Assembly (NCBI GenBank): GCA_016716665.1
Contig: JADJVH010000009.1
Coordinates: forward strand, 124,001-188,000
Length of the DNA stretch: 64,000 nt
DNA from: Candidatus Opimibacter iunctus
Lineage (GTDB): Bacteria > Bacteroidota > Bacteroidia > Chitinophagales > Saprospiraceae
Direction of reading: 5' to 3'
Shown: piece by piece, positions 35,125 to 44,531 of the stretch
Layout: the number at the start of each line of letters is the position of its first letter
How positions within the stretch are numbered: position 1 is the stretch's first letter
The notes under the pieces: model-generated
What the model was told of the DNA's origin: nothing
Databases searched by the model: none
The model's input: the letters and a program-made list of their open reading frames with translations, nothing else
Position numbers and translations under genes: made by a program

Positions 35125-35871
35125 TCAGGTGTTTAACCCTCCGCAAATACTGATCACCTGTCCAGTGATATAGGCTGATTGATCTGAAGCGAGGAAAGCA
35201 GCCAGCTGGGCCACTTCCTCTGTCTTACCAAGACGGCCAAGAGGCACATTGGACAGGAATGCCTTTCTGGTATTTTCATCAAGTTCGCCGGTCATATCAG
35301 ATTCGATAAAACCAGGGGCAATGACGTTGCTCCGGATATTGCGTGATCCAACTTCCTTGGCGATTGATTTGCTGAAACCAATAATCCCTGCTTTGGATGC
35401 GGCATAATTGGCTTGTCCTGCATTTCCAAAGATGCCTACGACAGAGCTGAGGTGAATGAGTGAACCGGACTTTTGCCTCAACATGACCTTGATACATTGC
35501 TTGGTCATGTTAAAGACGGACTTGAGATTGGTGTCGATGACACTGTCCCATTGGTCTTCATCCATGCGTAGCAACAACGTGTCATTTGTGATCCCAGCAT
35601 TGTTGACCAGGATGTCGATCCGGCCAAATTGTTCCTGGATAGAAGGCACCAGGGATTCTGCATGAACATATGAACTGGCATCTGAATAGCATGCGATCAC
35701 ATTCCTGCCTTTGGACCTCCATTCTTCAGCAATCCCTTCAGCCCTTTCCCTGGAAGACAGGTATGTGAACGCGACGGAGGCTCCCTGGGATGCAAATGCA
35801 TCAACGATTGCTTTGCCGATGCCCCGTGATCCCCCGGTGACAATCGCAACTTTTCCTTCTAGTAATGACAT
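35125..35871 (-). CDS. fabG: 3-oxoacyl-ACP reductase (FabG-type SDR)
   Basis: 248 residues, standard FabG size. Cofactor motif TGGSRGIG (12-19), NNAG (90-93), catalytic S143, Y156 and K160 (YAASK), and the C-terminal ITGQVISICGGLNT. Reduces 3-oxoacyl-ACP with NADPH in fatty-acid synthesis; a secondary SDR role is possible because no other fab genes are nearby. First gene of a three-gene minus-strand operon; a TACTTTTG box (35907-35900) lies upstream. Confidence 0.9.
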   Translation of the reverse strand: MSLLEGKVAIVTGGSRGIGKAIVDAFASQGASVAFTYLSSRERAEGIAEEWRSKGRNVIACYSDASSYVHAESLVPSIQEQFGRIDILVNNAGITNDTLLLRMDEDQWDSVIDTNLKSVFNMTKQCIKVMLRQKSGSLIHLSSVVGIFGNAGQANYAASKAGIIGFSKSIAKEVGSRNIRSNVIAPGFIESDMTGELDENTRKAFLSNVPLGRLGKTEEVAQLAAFLASDQSAYITGQVISICGGLNT

Positions 35872-35899
35872 ATGTTCAATGGTTTGATAGAAATCGCCT

Positions 35900-35907
35900 C
35901 AAAAGTA
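35900..35907 (-). promoter_or_regulatory. -7 promoter box of fabG
   Basis: TACTTTTG on the minus strand agrees with TAnnTTTG, 28 bp before the fabG start. No -33 box seen. Confidence 0.45.
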
Positions 35908-35919
35908 CGAACAAAAAAG

Positions 35920-36085
35920 CTATCAGCTATCAGCCGCCAGCTATCAGCTTTCAGCCGCACCCATGCAACGCTTACTTCTCTCGCCTTTAGCCTCCTTCGG
36001 ATGCCGTAGCTCTTTTTGGCGAAGGCATCTCAGCCTCTTAGGCCTCTTAGGCCTCTTCAGCCTCTTTAGCCTCTTCAGCCCCCTC
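35920..36085. repeat. Composite of AGCTATC tract, 45-bp dispersed repeat and GCCTCTTAG nonamers
   Basis: Heptamer-like AGCTATC tract (35920-35956); a ~46-bp block (35989-36035, containing GATGCCGTAGCTCTTTTTGG) that recurs inverted at 57868-57913; then 9-base GCCTCTTAG/GCCTCTTCA units (about 36031-36080). No gene. Confidence 0.8.
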
Positions 36086-36106
36086 ATTCATCTCATTATT
36101 TCCGGT

Positions 36107-36126
36107 TGCTGAGCGAAGCCGAAGCA
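36107..36126. repeat. Hairpin: TGCT/AGCA stem, GAGCGAAGCCGA loop
   Basis: Follows CCGG and a nonamer tract, just before the end of the SIS-domain gene. It belongs to the conserved-loop family. Confidence 0.65.
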
Positions 36127-36132
36127 TCATTT

Positions 36133-37123
36133 TTACACTTTCGCTAATTCTCCTTTCAAAAAGTCAATAACATTCACTTCCAGTGCATCAACACCACGGA
36201 GCTCTGCGAGGTACCAGGAGATCCAGTCACCGAGGTGAACGAGGTAGAGCGATTTTTCCACCATGTTAGCACCTTTGGAATATACCTCAATGATCTCGCT
36301 GGCATACTTGCCAATGATCTTCTTGTTGATATCCATGCGTACCACATTCCTGGAGTAATCATCATCGTTGCGTAGGTATAGGACTACCAGGTTGTCATTT
36401 TTCTCTGTCCAGCCCACGAGTTCGTTGTGGTTCATTTCCGGCACGACATGATGCCAGCAGAGGGCTTTACTGTTTTCATTGATCTGTTGGCGAAGGCGTA
36501 CAGCTACTGGTTCCATGCGGTCTTCGATATAGATCACAGGGATTTTATGATGCAGTTGCTGAGCGATCTTTTGTGCCTGTGCCTTGATATCGCTTTCCTC
36601 AGTTCTCAGCAAGGTGATAGCCGATGCCACATTCTTTATAGCCCGGTCGGAGATAAAGCCGAGGTGATGAAGGGCCCAGAGTTGTGCGGTCACACTGTAT
36701 CCGAGGCATGCCCGTGGGGATGGCCAGTTGGCTGGCACCTGGATATAGTCATAGCCATCCGATTTGGCCTTTTCTATGATTTTACCACCTGAAGCCACAC
36801 AAATGATGCGGGCACCTTGCGCCTTGATCTGGTCATAGGATATCAGTGTTTCTTCAGTATTCCCACTATAGGAACTTGCGATAGCCAGTGAGTCCTTTCC
36901 GACAAAGGCAGGGACGTGGTAACCTTTTCTTACCAGGAAGGGGACCTTGAGTTCGTCCTGGATAAAGGAAGACACAAAGTCAGCACCGATACCGGAGCCG
37001 CCGAGTCCTGCGACATAGATATGGTTGATATTGGAAGCAGCGGGTGTGATTGTTGGCCTTGCTGCCGATCTGTAAGCCTTCTTCGAGCTGGTCCATAAAC
37101 CGCTCTATCAGTTGATTCATCAT
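36133..37123 (-). pseudogene. Bifunctional phosphoglucose/phosphomannose isomerase (SIS domain), frameshifted
   Basis: Interconverts glucose-6-P or mannose-6-P with fructose-6-P. The 5' part begins MMNQLIERFMDQLEEGLQIG and continues, after a frame change, as ITPAASNINHIYVAGLGGSGIGADFV (SIS motif GLGGSGIG) and then the intact 280-codon remainder: SSYSGNTEETL, a family signature, and CLGYSVTAQLWALHHLG. One extra A (extra T on the plus strand near 37053) explains the break; removing it restores ~330 residues, the family's usual length. Everything else looks functional, so an assembly error is likely. Confidence 0.85.
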
Positions 37124-37276
37124 AGAGTTTACGTATTCGACGGTATTAGATAAAATGTCTTTAAGCCTGTAAAACAAGGTAATTTTTCACAAAAATGGCG
37201 CATTCGTGGGGTAGGAAGGATGAAAATCTCAAAATCCTTGATCCTTCATTACACACACCCGTAATTTAGTACAGGA

Positions 37277-37651
37277 ATGACAATACAGCAGGAACATGGA
37301 AAATGGGGGGAGCAACTGGCCGTCTCCTTTCTTGAAAGGGAGGGTTTTGAGGTGATTGGCAGAAACTGGAGGTTCAAGCGGGCTGAGATAGATATCATCG
37401 CAAAGGAAAAGGGAATCCTGGTGTTTATTGAGGTAAAGACCAGGTCCGGGACGTCCTTTGGCAGACCTGAAGAGATGGTTGACCAACGCAAGAGAAGGTT
37501 ATTGATCGATGCTGCCATGGCATATATGAGGTCAGTCGGCTACGAATGGGAGATCAGGTTTGATATCGTCGCTATTACCGGAGAACCAGGGAAGGCTTAT
37601 GATATCAAGCTATACAGGGACGCTTTCTTTCCGGGATTGGGGTACTCATAA
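37277..37651 (+). CDS. YraN/UPF0102 endonuclease-like protein
   Basis: 124 residues covering the whole family: GKWGEQLAVSFLEREGFEVIGRNWRF, then the nuclease-like residues E37, D39 and E52-x-K54 (AEIDII...FIEVKTR) and VDQRKRRLLIDAAMAYM. Holliday-junction-resolvase-like fold; function not settled. Stands alone, facing away from the SIS gene. Confidence 0.92.
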   Translation: MTIQQEHGKWGEQLAVSFLEREGFEVIGRNWRFKRAEIDIIAKEKGILVFIEVKTRSGTSFGRPEEMVDQRKRRLLIDAAMAYMRSVGYEWEIRFDIVAITGEPGKAYDIKLYRDAFFPGLGYS

Positions 37652-37797
37652 TAGGGTAGGTCAGGTGCCGGATGAGTTTTATCAGCAGACTGTGTTCGTA
37701 TTTTTACGAAATATATTTCGCCGAAATACAAATTGCTATTCCGCACATTTTCAATAACTTATGATCCAAGCCCAAGATATCAATTGCCCCCTTTCCC

Positions 37798-37880
37798 CCT
37801 TTCCCCCCTTGCTCCCTTGATCCCTTGCTCCCTTGATCCCTTGCTCCCTTGATCCCTTGCTCCTTTCCCCCTTGCTCCCT
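37798..37880 (+). repeat. CCTTGAT/CCTTGCT heptamer array
   Basis: About ten 7-base units, alternating CCTTGAT-C and CCTTGCT-C versions, degenerating into CCCCCTTGCTCCC. Same unit family as 15525-15590. Confidence 0.88.
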
Positions 37881-38025
37881 TGCCCCTAGCCCTCCCACTA
37901 TACGGCAGCGCGGCAAAGCGGGATCTACGCTGCGCTCTGACCTGCCTTCCGCCTCTTTATCCTCTTCCGCCTCTTTAGCTTCTTTAGCCCCTTCCACCCT
38001 TACACTAATAATTTTCCATATTAAT

Positions 38026-38056
38026 TTTGCAGAGAAACCTAAAACCCTTACCTTTG
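38026..38056 (+). promoter_or_regulatory. Consensus Bacteroidota promoter of the L31 gene
   Basis: TTTG (38026-38029), exactly 19 nt, TACCTTTG (38049-38056): a perfect match to TTTG-N19-TAnnTTTG, 22 bp before the ATG. The strength fits a ribosomal protein gene. Confidence 0.85.
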
Positions 38057-38078
38057 CCGTCCATTATCAAAAAGCGCC

Positions 38079-38354
38079 ATGAAAAAAGATATTCATCCAT
38101 CCAATTACCGCCACGTCGTATTTAAGGACTTTTCCTGCGATTTCGCTTTTCTGACTAAGTCCTGCGTAGCTACCAAGGATTCCATCAAGTGGGAAGATGG
38201 CAATGAATATCCATTGGTCAAACTGGAGATTTCGAGCCAGTCACACCCTTTCTTTACCGGTAAGATGAAGTTTATCGATACTGCGGGGAGGATCGACAAG
38301 TTCAACAAGAAATTTGCCAATACCAAATTTGCTAAGAAAGAATCTGAAGAATAA
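38079..38354 (+). CDS. rpmE2: 50S ribosomal protein bL31, type B
   Basis: 91 residues: MKKDIHPSNYRHVVFKD..., SCVATKDSIKWEDG, PLVKLEISSQSHPFFTGK and KFNKKF are the L31 type B pattern. The zinc-binding CxxC...CxxC set of type A is missing, as expected for the zinc-independent form. It has its own strong promoter and terminator and is monocistronic. Confidence 0.97.
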   Translation: MKKDIHPSNYRHVVFKDFSCDFAFLTKSCVATKDSIKWEDGNEYPLVKLEISSQSHPFFTGKMKFIDTAGRIDKFNKKFANTKFAKKESEE

Positions 38355-38356
38355 TC

Positions 38357-38388
38357 AAAAAGCCCCGATCACACTTCGGGGCTTTTTT
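38357..38388 (+). terminator. Rho-independent terminator of rpmE2
   Basis: Stem AGCCCCGA/TCGGGGCT (extended by A/T pairs) around a 7-nt loop, running into six Ts, directly after the gene. Confidence 0.95.
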
Positions 38389-38509
38389 AATTGCCTCATT
38401 TAAAGGACGCCGCTAATAACATCATGGCTTTTAATGAGTCTCTTTGATAGGCAGCACCTTTTAAGCAAAGAACATCAAAACATAGTTGTTATTAGAAGCG
38501 CCCTAAACC

Positions 38510-39700
38510 ATGAGAAACATCATTCTCTTTGATGACGAATCCCGGGAACAAATGCTCCCGCTCAGTTATACCAGGCCGGTAGCTGAATTGCGCACAGGGA
38601 TCTTTACCATCAGGGAACGATGGGAAAAACTTCTCAAAGGCTCCGCCTCCTATATCACATCCGAATACCTCAGCCAACGCTACGCCATGCACCTGGAGGA
38701 TGACAATATCGTCATCAACGGGGCCGTCATGCCCAATGATAGACTGGTCAGGCTGATCGAACAACTCGAACCTAATGAGGCCCTGATGGATGAAGGCAAC
38801 CTCCTGGCCGCCCGCCTCAACCGACATCAGTTTGAAAATCTCCTCAGGGACGAAGCCATCGAAGAAATTTCCGGGCTAGAACTGGCAGATACCCCATTTA
38901 TCCACCTATCCTACCCATGGGACCTGTTCCTGTACCTCCGGGCAACGATTGAATACGATTTTCACCTGATCACCAATGGCCGAACCAGCCAAACCCTCCC
39001 GGCCAATAACACCGTCATCGCAGGGGATAATATTTTCCTAGAAGAAGGTGCACAAGTCAGTTGTGCTATCCTCAACGCCCAGTCAGGCCCCATCTACATC
39101 GGTCGCAACGCCCATGTTATGGAAGGCGCCATCATCCGCGGCCCTGTGACCATCGGCGAAGGCACTACAATCAAGATGGGAGCAAAGATCTACGGGCCTA
39201 CAGCAATCGGACCTCACTGCAAAATCGGGGGAGAAGTCAACGAATCTGTAATCCTCGGGTATTCTAATAAGGCCCATGATGGATACCTGGGCAATTCAAT
39301 CATCGGCGAATGGTGTAATCTTGGCGCAGGCACCACCGTCTCCAACCTCAAAAACAACTATTCCACTGTTCGCATGTGGGATTATAGCACTCGCAGCATG
39401 CGTGACACTGGCCTCCAGTTTCTCGGCCTCGTCATGGGTGACCACAGTAAAGCAGCCATACAGAGTATGTTCAACACCGGCACCATTGTCGGGGTAGCCT
39501 CTAATGTTTTCGGCGAAGGATTCCCGCCCAAATTTGTCCCTTCTTTTTCCTGGGGCGGATCCTCCGGACTCATGACCCACAGACTGGATGAGGCGATGAC
39601 CACAGCCCGCAAGGTAATGGCCAGAAGGGATATTGAATTTTCAATCGAAGATGAAAATATCTTTCGCAAGGTTTTTGAACTCTCAGTGATGTACCGCTAA
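38510..39700 (+). CDS. GlmU-like bifunctional sugar nucleotidyl/acetyltransferase (Bacteroidota type)
   Basis: 396 residues. The N-terminal part (MRNIILFDDESREQMLPLSYTRPVAELRTGI) fits the alternative bacterial GlmU family, replacing the usual pyrophosphorylase signature. Residues ~165-330 show left-handed beta-helix hexapeptides (IGRNAHVMEGAIIRGPVTIGEGTTIKMGAKIYGPTAIG in successive turns), followed by NLKNNYSTVRMW. Likely makes UDP-GlcNAc from glucosamine-1-P for cell-wall and LPS precursors in the cytoplasm. The next gene starts at the base after its stop. Confidence 0.88.
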   Translation: MRNIILFDDESREQMLPLSYTRPVAELRTGIFTIRERWEKLLKGSASYITSEYLSQRYAMHLEDDNIVINGAVMPNDRLVRLIEQLEPNEALMDEGNLLAARLNRHQFENLLRDEAIEEISGLELADTPFIHLSYPWDLFLYLRATIEYDFHLITNGRTSQTLPANNTVIAGDNIFLEEGAQVSCAILNAQSGPIYIGRNAHVMEGAIIRGPVTIGEGTTIKMGAKIYGPTAIGPHCKIGGEVNESVILGYSNKAHDGYLGNSIIGEWCNLGAGTTVSNLKNNYSTVRMWDYSTRSMRDTGLQFLGLVMGDHSKAAIQSMFNTGTIVGVASNVFGEGFPPKFVPSFSWGGSSGLMTHRLDEAMTTARKVMARRDIEFSIEDENIFRKVFELSVMYR

Positions 39701-40384
39701 ATGAGTCGCCCGCCAGGTTCACTCAGAATGTGGTTGAGCCATCTCATCGAATGGCCGGTCGAAGAACTCAGTAGCGAACACAATGAGCATCTCAAGGTCG
39801 TACTCCACAGGGGGAGATATAAACTGATCACAGATGGCGCCATCTATAGTTTCGGTGACCTCTACTCCAATTACCGGGAGAGTTTCGAACGCCTGGATTG
39901 GAAGTCCCACCCAGTAAAGTCATGCCTGATCCTCGGTCTGGGGATGGCCAGTATCCCGGATATGCTCGTCAGCAGGTTTAAAAGAAATATAGATTTTACC
40001 GCAGTCGAAATTGATGAAGCAGTCACCAGCCTCGCCTACAGGTACGTCCTATCCCCAAAAAAGATCAAAGTCCAGGTGTTTACCGCCGACGCAGGGTCTT
40101 TCCTGGAATGGCACGAAGGGAATTATGACATGATCTGCTCTGATGTTTTTGTCGGTGACCAGATACCCGAACAACTCGAGACAGAAGAAGCCCTGACCGC
40201 TATGCGGGATCTCTTGAATCCGGGTGGAATATTGCTGTACAACAGGCTCAGCAGGTATAAACCGGATATAGCTAAGAACCTGAAATTCAGGGACGAAGTC
40301 TTCCTGAAGGTCTTCCCCGAAGGCGGATTTCTCGATGTTGGAGGAAACTGGATGTTTGTTAACAATCTTTCTGCCTTTTCCTGA
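39701..40384 (+). CDS. SAM-dependent methyltransferase, spermidine-synthase-like
   Basis: 227 residues with a Rossmann methyltransferase core: ILGLGMASIPDML (~76-88, SAM loop), FTAVEIDEAV (~98-107, acidic ribose ligand) and YDMICSDVFVGDQIPEQL. It resembles the fused spermidine synthase/spermine synthase-like proteins, though the catalytic Asp-x-Asp set of true aminopropyl transferases is not clear. TAA of the GlmU-like gene is directly followed by its ATG, so the pair is translationally coupled. Confidence 0.78.
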   Translation: MSRPPGSLRMWLSHLIEWPVEELSSEHNEHLKVVLHRGRYKLITDGAIYSFGDLYSNYRESFERLDWKSHPVKSCLILGLGMASIPDMLVSRFKRNIDFTAVEIDEAVTSLAYRYVLSPKKIKVQVFTADAGSFLEWHEGNYDMICSDVFVGDQIPEQLETEEALTAMRDLLNPGGILLYNRLSRYKPDIAKNLKFRDEVFLKVFPEGGFLDVGGNWMFVNNLSAFS

Positions 40385-40707
40385 AGATATCCCATGCCCC
40401 GGAAGGTTCTTATTTATCTCATTGATCCCTTGCCGTTTAGGTGACATTTAGCTGAATACCAGCAACATCTTCTGTCCTGATTTTTCTATCTTCGCCTTAT
40501 GGCTCAAGGAACTTAATCCCTTCCTTGGTTTGTTTTGCGTGTAGCACTGATCATAAGTTAAACCGGGATCAATATCCGGACATACCAGTTGAATTGCTGC
40601 ACCAGTGAAAAGGAGTTATTCATGGCTTGTATTATCACACGCTGATTGCAAAACCTTGAACCAACTCTTACGTTTATTATTACACATCTAATATTAAGAA
40701 CCTGAGA
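40385..40707. other. Gene-free stretch before the tandem giant proteins
   Basis: 323 bp. I see no gene, no repeat family member and no clear terminator. A weak promoter-like TTACGTTTATT lies ~35 bp before the next start; one mismatch to the -7 consensus. Confidence 0.5.
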
Positions 40708-43700
40708 ATGCGTAAACTCTACTACCTCATTCCCGTTATTGCCATAGCATTATTTATCACGATTCCTTTCCTGCGGGAATCCCTTTCCCTTCAGGATACG
40801 GGCATCAACAAGTCCGAACGAATTGAAGGTGAGAAGGAAGGACCGGAAGCTGAACTCGAAGAAATCAAAGGGGCCATTGAGGACATGATTTTTACCTCCC
40901 GCGACATTGATCTCGGCTATGTCCCTTATGATAAACTGTTCAGCGCCATAGCTGAAGGCCAAAAGCGTGTAGAGCAACCTTCACGCAGCACAAGAGGTGG
41001 TGAAAGCCTTACCAATGCAATATGGCGCACCCGAGGACCAAACAATGTAGGCGGACGCACCAGGGCGATTATGATTGATGAATCTGATCCAAACCGCAAT
41101 AGGATTTGGATCGGCAGTGTATCCGGTGGGGTGTGGCGAACAGAAGACATCACACAAGTTGATCCGCAATGGAAGAAACTAACCCTCCAGGTTGATAACC
41201 TGGCCATCGGTTGCATAGCCCAGGATCCTAACAACCTCAAGACTATCTATGTCGGAACAGGTGAAGGATTTCCAAATGTCGATGCCGTCACAGGAGCGGG
41301 TATCTTTAAATCCACGGATGATGGTGAAACCTGGACATGGCTTGCTTCCACAAAAAACACCACCTTCGAAAATGTGCATGAGATATACGTCCACACCAAT
41401 GGCGATGTATACGCAGGCACCTCAGTGGGAGGTTTGTTGAGAAGTAAAGACGCAGGAGGTACATGGGAGAAAGTCCTGGGCACTTCGCTCTCCGGCGCCA
41501 GCAGCAATACCTTTTATGATTTCTTCTACAATCAGGTCAACCAGACATTTTATGCATCCAATGCAAACTCTGTCTTCAAATCTACTACAGGCAACAGGGG
41601 AGAATGGGTCAATATCGGAACGTCCAAACCTGGTTTTCCTACCGACTTAGTCAGGACCGAACTTGCCGTATGCGCTTCAAATCCCGATATCATGTATGTG
41701 ATTGGATCTGTCAATGGATCAGCATCAAATACGTATGTATCAAACAATGGCGGAGAAAACTGGACGTCAAGGCCTGCTCCTGGAATTATGCCCGGACAGG
41801 ATTTTACAAATGGCCAGGCCTGGTATGATCTTGATATCGCTGCAGATCCTTTCAATTGCGGCAGGATTATCGCCGGTGGAGTTCCTTGTTTTGAAAGTAG
41901 TTTCCAGGGTTTGAGCTGGACATTCCTTCCGGGCAACATGCACGTGGATCAGCACAACATCACCTTCGATCCTAAAATGCAGGGACGCGTCTATTTTGGC
42001 AATGACGGAGGTATATGGATGAGTACCAACGGAGGACAGACGATCATCGATAAGAACGAAGGATATATAACCACCCAGTTTTACTGCGGTGCAATTCATC
42101 CGGAGGTGGGTTCGCCATATCTCCTGGGTGGTACACAGGATAATAACTCACTGCAGATCACAGAGGCCGGGCTGTCACCGTCAAATTCAGTATGGGGTGG
42201 TGATGGCATTTTTTGCTTCATCGACCAGAACGAGCCGGATATTCAGATCGTTTCATCCCAGGGTGGAAATTATGGATTGTCTACTGATGGTGGCGGGGAT
42301 TTTGGTTTCGGTGCTACGGTCAATGGTGATTTCATCAACCGTTCGGGATATGATGATGATGCCAATATCCTCTATGGCCAGGTCAATGGTGCAGATTTTT
42401 TCCGCTGGAACATCAATACAGGTTTTACAGAAGATATCGACATCCAGGGGACCACACTCAATGTCAGTGCCGTCAAAGCTGATCCTAATACGCCAAACAG
42501 GGTGTATTTCGGAGGGCAGAATGGAAGGGTCATCCGGGTGGACAATGCCAATCAGGGCACCACTGTGCAAGGAACGACTGTAGCAAGCCTGGGTGGTGGT
42601 GCGAGTGTCTCCTGTGTGTATCTCGACAAGCAAAGCGATCAGCATATACTGGTCAGCCTCTTCAACTTCGGGTCTAACCTAAAGAATATCTATGTAACCT
42701 ATGACGGTGGCACAGAGTGGACAGCTATTGAAGGCGACCTTCCGGATATGCCTGTACGCTGGGCCATATTTGACCCAGCCGATCACGACAGGGTGATGAT
42801 CGCTACAGAAGCAGGAGTCTGGGTCACAGACGACGTGGATGGAGATGCCACGCATTGGGAACCAATCAATCCCGCCAACGGGATGCCATTTGTCAAAGTG
42901 GAAATGTTGCTGATGCGCGAAAGTGATAAGGTTGTCCTCGGTGTTACACATGGACGTGGCTTATTTACGACAGATGTCTTTTCAGCTGCTGCATCTGTCA
43001 TCATTGCGCAGCCTATTGCATACGAAGGACAACCAGTGGTCATTGATGGCTCACAATCCGTCAATGCACAAAACTATGAATGGAATCTCGGGGATAATAC
43101 CACTTCCCAGGAACCAGTGGTCAGTCATACCTATCAGGAGCCTGGCGTATACACGATCACACTCACGATCAATGGAGCAGTGTCAAAGACACAAACCATT
43201 GCCATCTTGCCATATCTGCCTGCACCTTACCAGGTAGGGGTCACGGACTACGCAGGTGATTTTGAATCGAAACCCGAACACTTTGCACCATACACTATAC
43301 AAGGTACCGGGATGCAGCGGGGAGTTTCAGACAAGGCCGGGAAAGACGGGACGTTCAGCGGAGCAAACGCATGGGTCCTCGGAATCAATGATGCACTCTA
43401 CAAGAACAATACAAGGGCAGAATTTTATACACCGATGTTCAATCTCAGTGCACCTGGCTTGTATGAATTGAAATTCTGGGCCAAGTTTGCCATCCAAAAC
43501 AGGAATGACGGATTCCAGGTGGAATATTCAACCGACGGAGGCGCTTCCTGGGATCAGTTGGGCACCAGGGACAATCCAAACTGGTACAACTACTACAACG
43601 CCAATATCGCAGATGGTGCGTTTGCACAAGGGAAATCGTATTTCACGAATGCACAACTCACCTGGACCCAGTATATCAAGGATATCAGTTTCCTCGCTGG

Positions 43701-44379
43701 AAATCCTGCAGTGAGTTTCAGATATGTCTTCCGCTCCGATGCTGAAGAGCCTGCACAAGGATTGGCGATCGATAATTTTGAGGTGACCCGCTACGAAGGG
43801 GAATTGAAAACAAACGTAACGGTCTTCAATGCTGCTTATACTGCTGAACAGGAAGTAACGGTTAACTGGACAACAGGTATTGAATATCAATGCCAGCGCT
43901 TTATCCTGGAAAGATCCTACACCGGATTTGGATTTACAGAGGTTGCCAATCTTCCTGCGAAAGGAGTCGTCAGCACATTTGCCAATACATACACCAAGAT
44001 AGACCAGAGTCTTCGTGATGTCATATACTACAGGCTCAAGGTCATCAATGAAAATCCGGATATAGACTACTTCTTTGAATTCTATACGGACACTATTGTA
44101 GTGAGGAAAGATGTAGAGCCGGATATAGTCCAAAGTGTATTGCCCAATCCCTTCACAAATTTTATCGGGGTCAGTTTCTCCAGTATTGTAACAAAGCCGG
44201 TCACCTTGCGATTGTTTGACGTCTCAGGAAAGATGGTGCTGGAACAAACCACTGTGCCAAATGCAGTAGCCATGCAACTGGATCAGCTCCTGTTGCCAAC
44301 CGGGGTTTACTTGCTCACCGTTAAGATAGGTGATGGAGAGAATAAGGCATATAAGTTATTTACCCGCGGAGGGCAGTAG
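40708..44379 (+). CDS. Large secreted VPS10/sortilin-like propeller protein with PKD and T9SS domains (copy 1)
   Basis: 1223 residues. N-terminal hydrophobic export segment (~4-22). Residues ~100-760 carry BNR/sortilin-type propeller repeats (FKSTDDGETWTWL; LLRSKDAGGTWEKVLG; VSNNGGENWTSR; VTYDGGTEWTAIEGDLP). A PKD domain covers ~764-845 (DGSQSVNAQNYEWNLGD...GVYTITLTINGA). A beta-sandwich of unknown class follows (~850-1030), then an FN3-like stretch (~1035-1130), and a type-A T9SS sorting domain closes it (VLPNPFTNFIGVSFSS...GVYLLTVKIGDG). Surface or secreted, substrate unknown. A close paralogue follows 152 bp later. Confidence 0.87.
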   Translation: MRKLYYLIPVIAIALFITIPFLRESLSLQDTGINKSERIEGEKEGPEAELEEIKGAIEDMIFTSRDIDLGYVPYDKLFSAIAEGQKRVEQPSRSTRGGESLTNAIWRTRGPNNVGGRTRAIMIDESDPNRNRIWIGSVSGGVWRTEDITQVDPQWKKLTLQVDNLAIGCIAQDPNNLKTIYVGTGEGFPNVDAVTGAGIFKSTDDGETWTWLASTKNTTFENVHEIYVHTNGDVYAGTSVGGLLRSKDAGGTWEKVLGTSLSGASSNTFYDFFYNQVNQTFYASNANSVFKSTTGNRGEWVNIGTSKPGFPTDLVRTELAVCASNPDIMYVIGSVNGSASNTYVSNNGGENWTSRPAPGIMPGQDFTNGQAWYDLDIAADPFNCGRIIAGGVPCFESSFQGLSWTFLPGNMHVDQHNITFDPKMQGRVYFGNDGGIWMSTNGGQTIIDKNEGYITTQFYCGAIHPEVGSPYLLGGTQDNNSLQITEAGLSPSNSVWGGDGIFCFIDQNEPDIQIVSSQGGNYGLSTDGGGDFGFGATVNGDFINRSGYDDDANILYGQVNGADFFRWNINTGFTEDIDIQGTTLNVSAVKADPNTPNRVYFGGQNGRVIRVDNANQGTTVQGTTVASLGGGASVSCVYLDKQSDQHILVSLFNFGSNLKNIYVTYDGGTEWTAIEGDLPDMPVRWAIFDPADHDRVMIATEAGVWVTDDVDGDATHWEPINPANGMPFVKVEMLLMRESDKVVLGVTHGRGLFTTDVFSAAASVIIAQPIAYEGQPVVIDGSQSVNAQNYEWNLGDNTTSQEPVVSHTYQEPGVYTITLTINGAVSKTQTIAILPYLPAPYQVGVTDYAGDFESKPEHFAPYTIQGTGMQRGVSDKAGKDGTFSGANAWVLGINDALYKNNTRAEFYTPMFNLSAPGLYELKFWAKFAIQNRNDGFQVEYSTDGGASWDQLGTRDNPNWYNYYNANIADGAFAQGKSYFTNAQLTWTQYIKDISFLAGNPAVSFRYVFRSDAEEPAQGLAIDNFEVTRYEGELKTNVTVFNAAYTAEQEVTVNWTTGIEYQCQRFILERSYTGFGFTEVANLPAKGVVSTFANTYTKIDQSLRDVIYYRLKVINENPDIDYFFEFYTDTIVVRKDVEPDIVQSVLPNPFTNFIGVSFSSIVTKPVTLRLFDVSGKMVLEQTTVPNAVAMQLDQLLLPTGVYLLTVKIGDGENKAYKLFTRGGQ

Positions 44380-44415
44380 GCAGGGACAGAGAACAATTGG
44401 CAACAAGCAATAAGC

Positions 44416-44448
44416 GATAGGCAATAGGCATCATGCATATTGCCTATC
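44416..44448 (+). terminator. Hairpin after copy 1
   Basis: Ten-bp stem GATAGGCAAT/ATTGCCTATC with a 13-nt loop, 37 bp after the stop, without a T-run. It arises inside a 7-mer-like AGCAATA/AGCGATA/GGCAATA tract. Confidence 0.5.
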
Positions 44449-44531
44449 GTCATAAGTAAATAAAAGTGCAGTACATGTGCATGTGCAATCATGGAGGTGC
44501 AATCTTTTATCAGCAGTATTGAATTGTATAT

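Larger units (their letters stand above)
37652..38078. other. Gene-free stretch with CCTTGCT/CCTTGAT heptamers
   Basis: After the YraN gene there is a CCCTTGATCCCTTGCTC alternating 7-mer array (about 37798-37880), then CCTCTTTA/CCGCCTC nonamer-like units (about 37955-37995), and last the promoter of the L31 gene. GCAGCG...CGCTGC (about 37906-37934) could form a small hairpin. No gene seen. Confidence 0.75.

Noticed and set aside
37880..37950. tRNA-like GC-rich stretch with a small hairpin
   Set aside because: No cloverleaf, no T-loop motif and no CCA end; it is within a repeat region.
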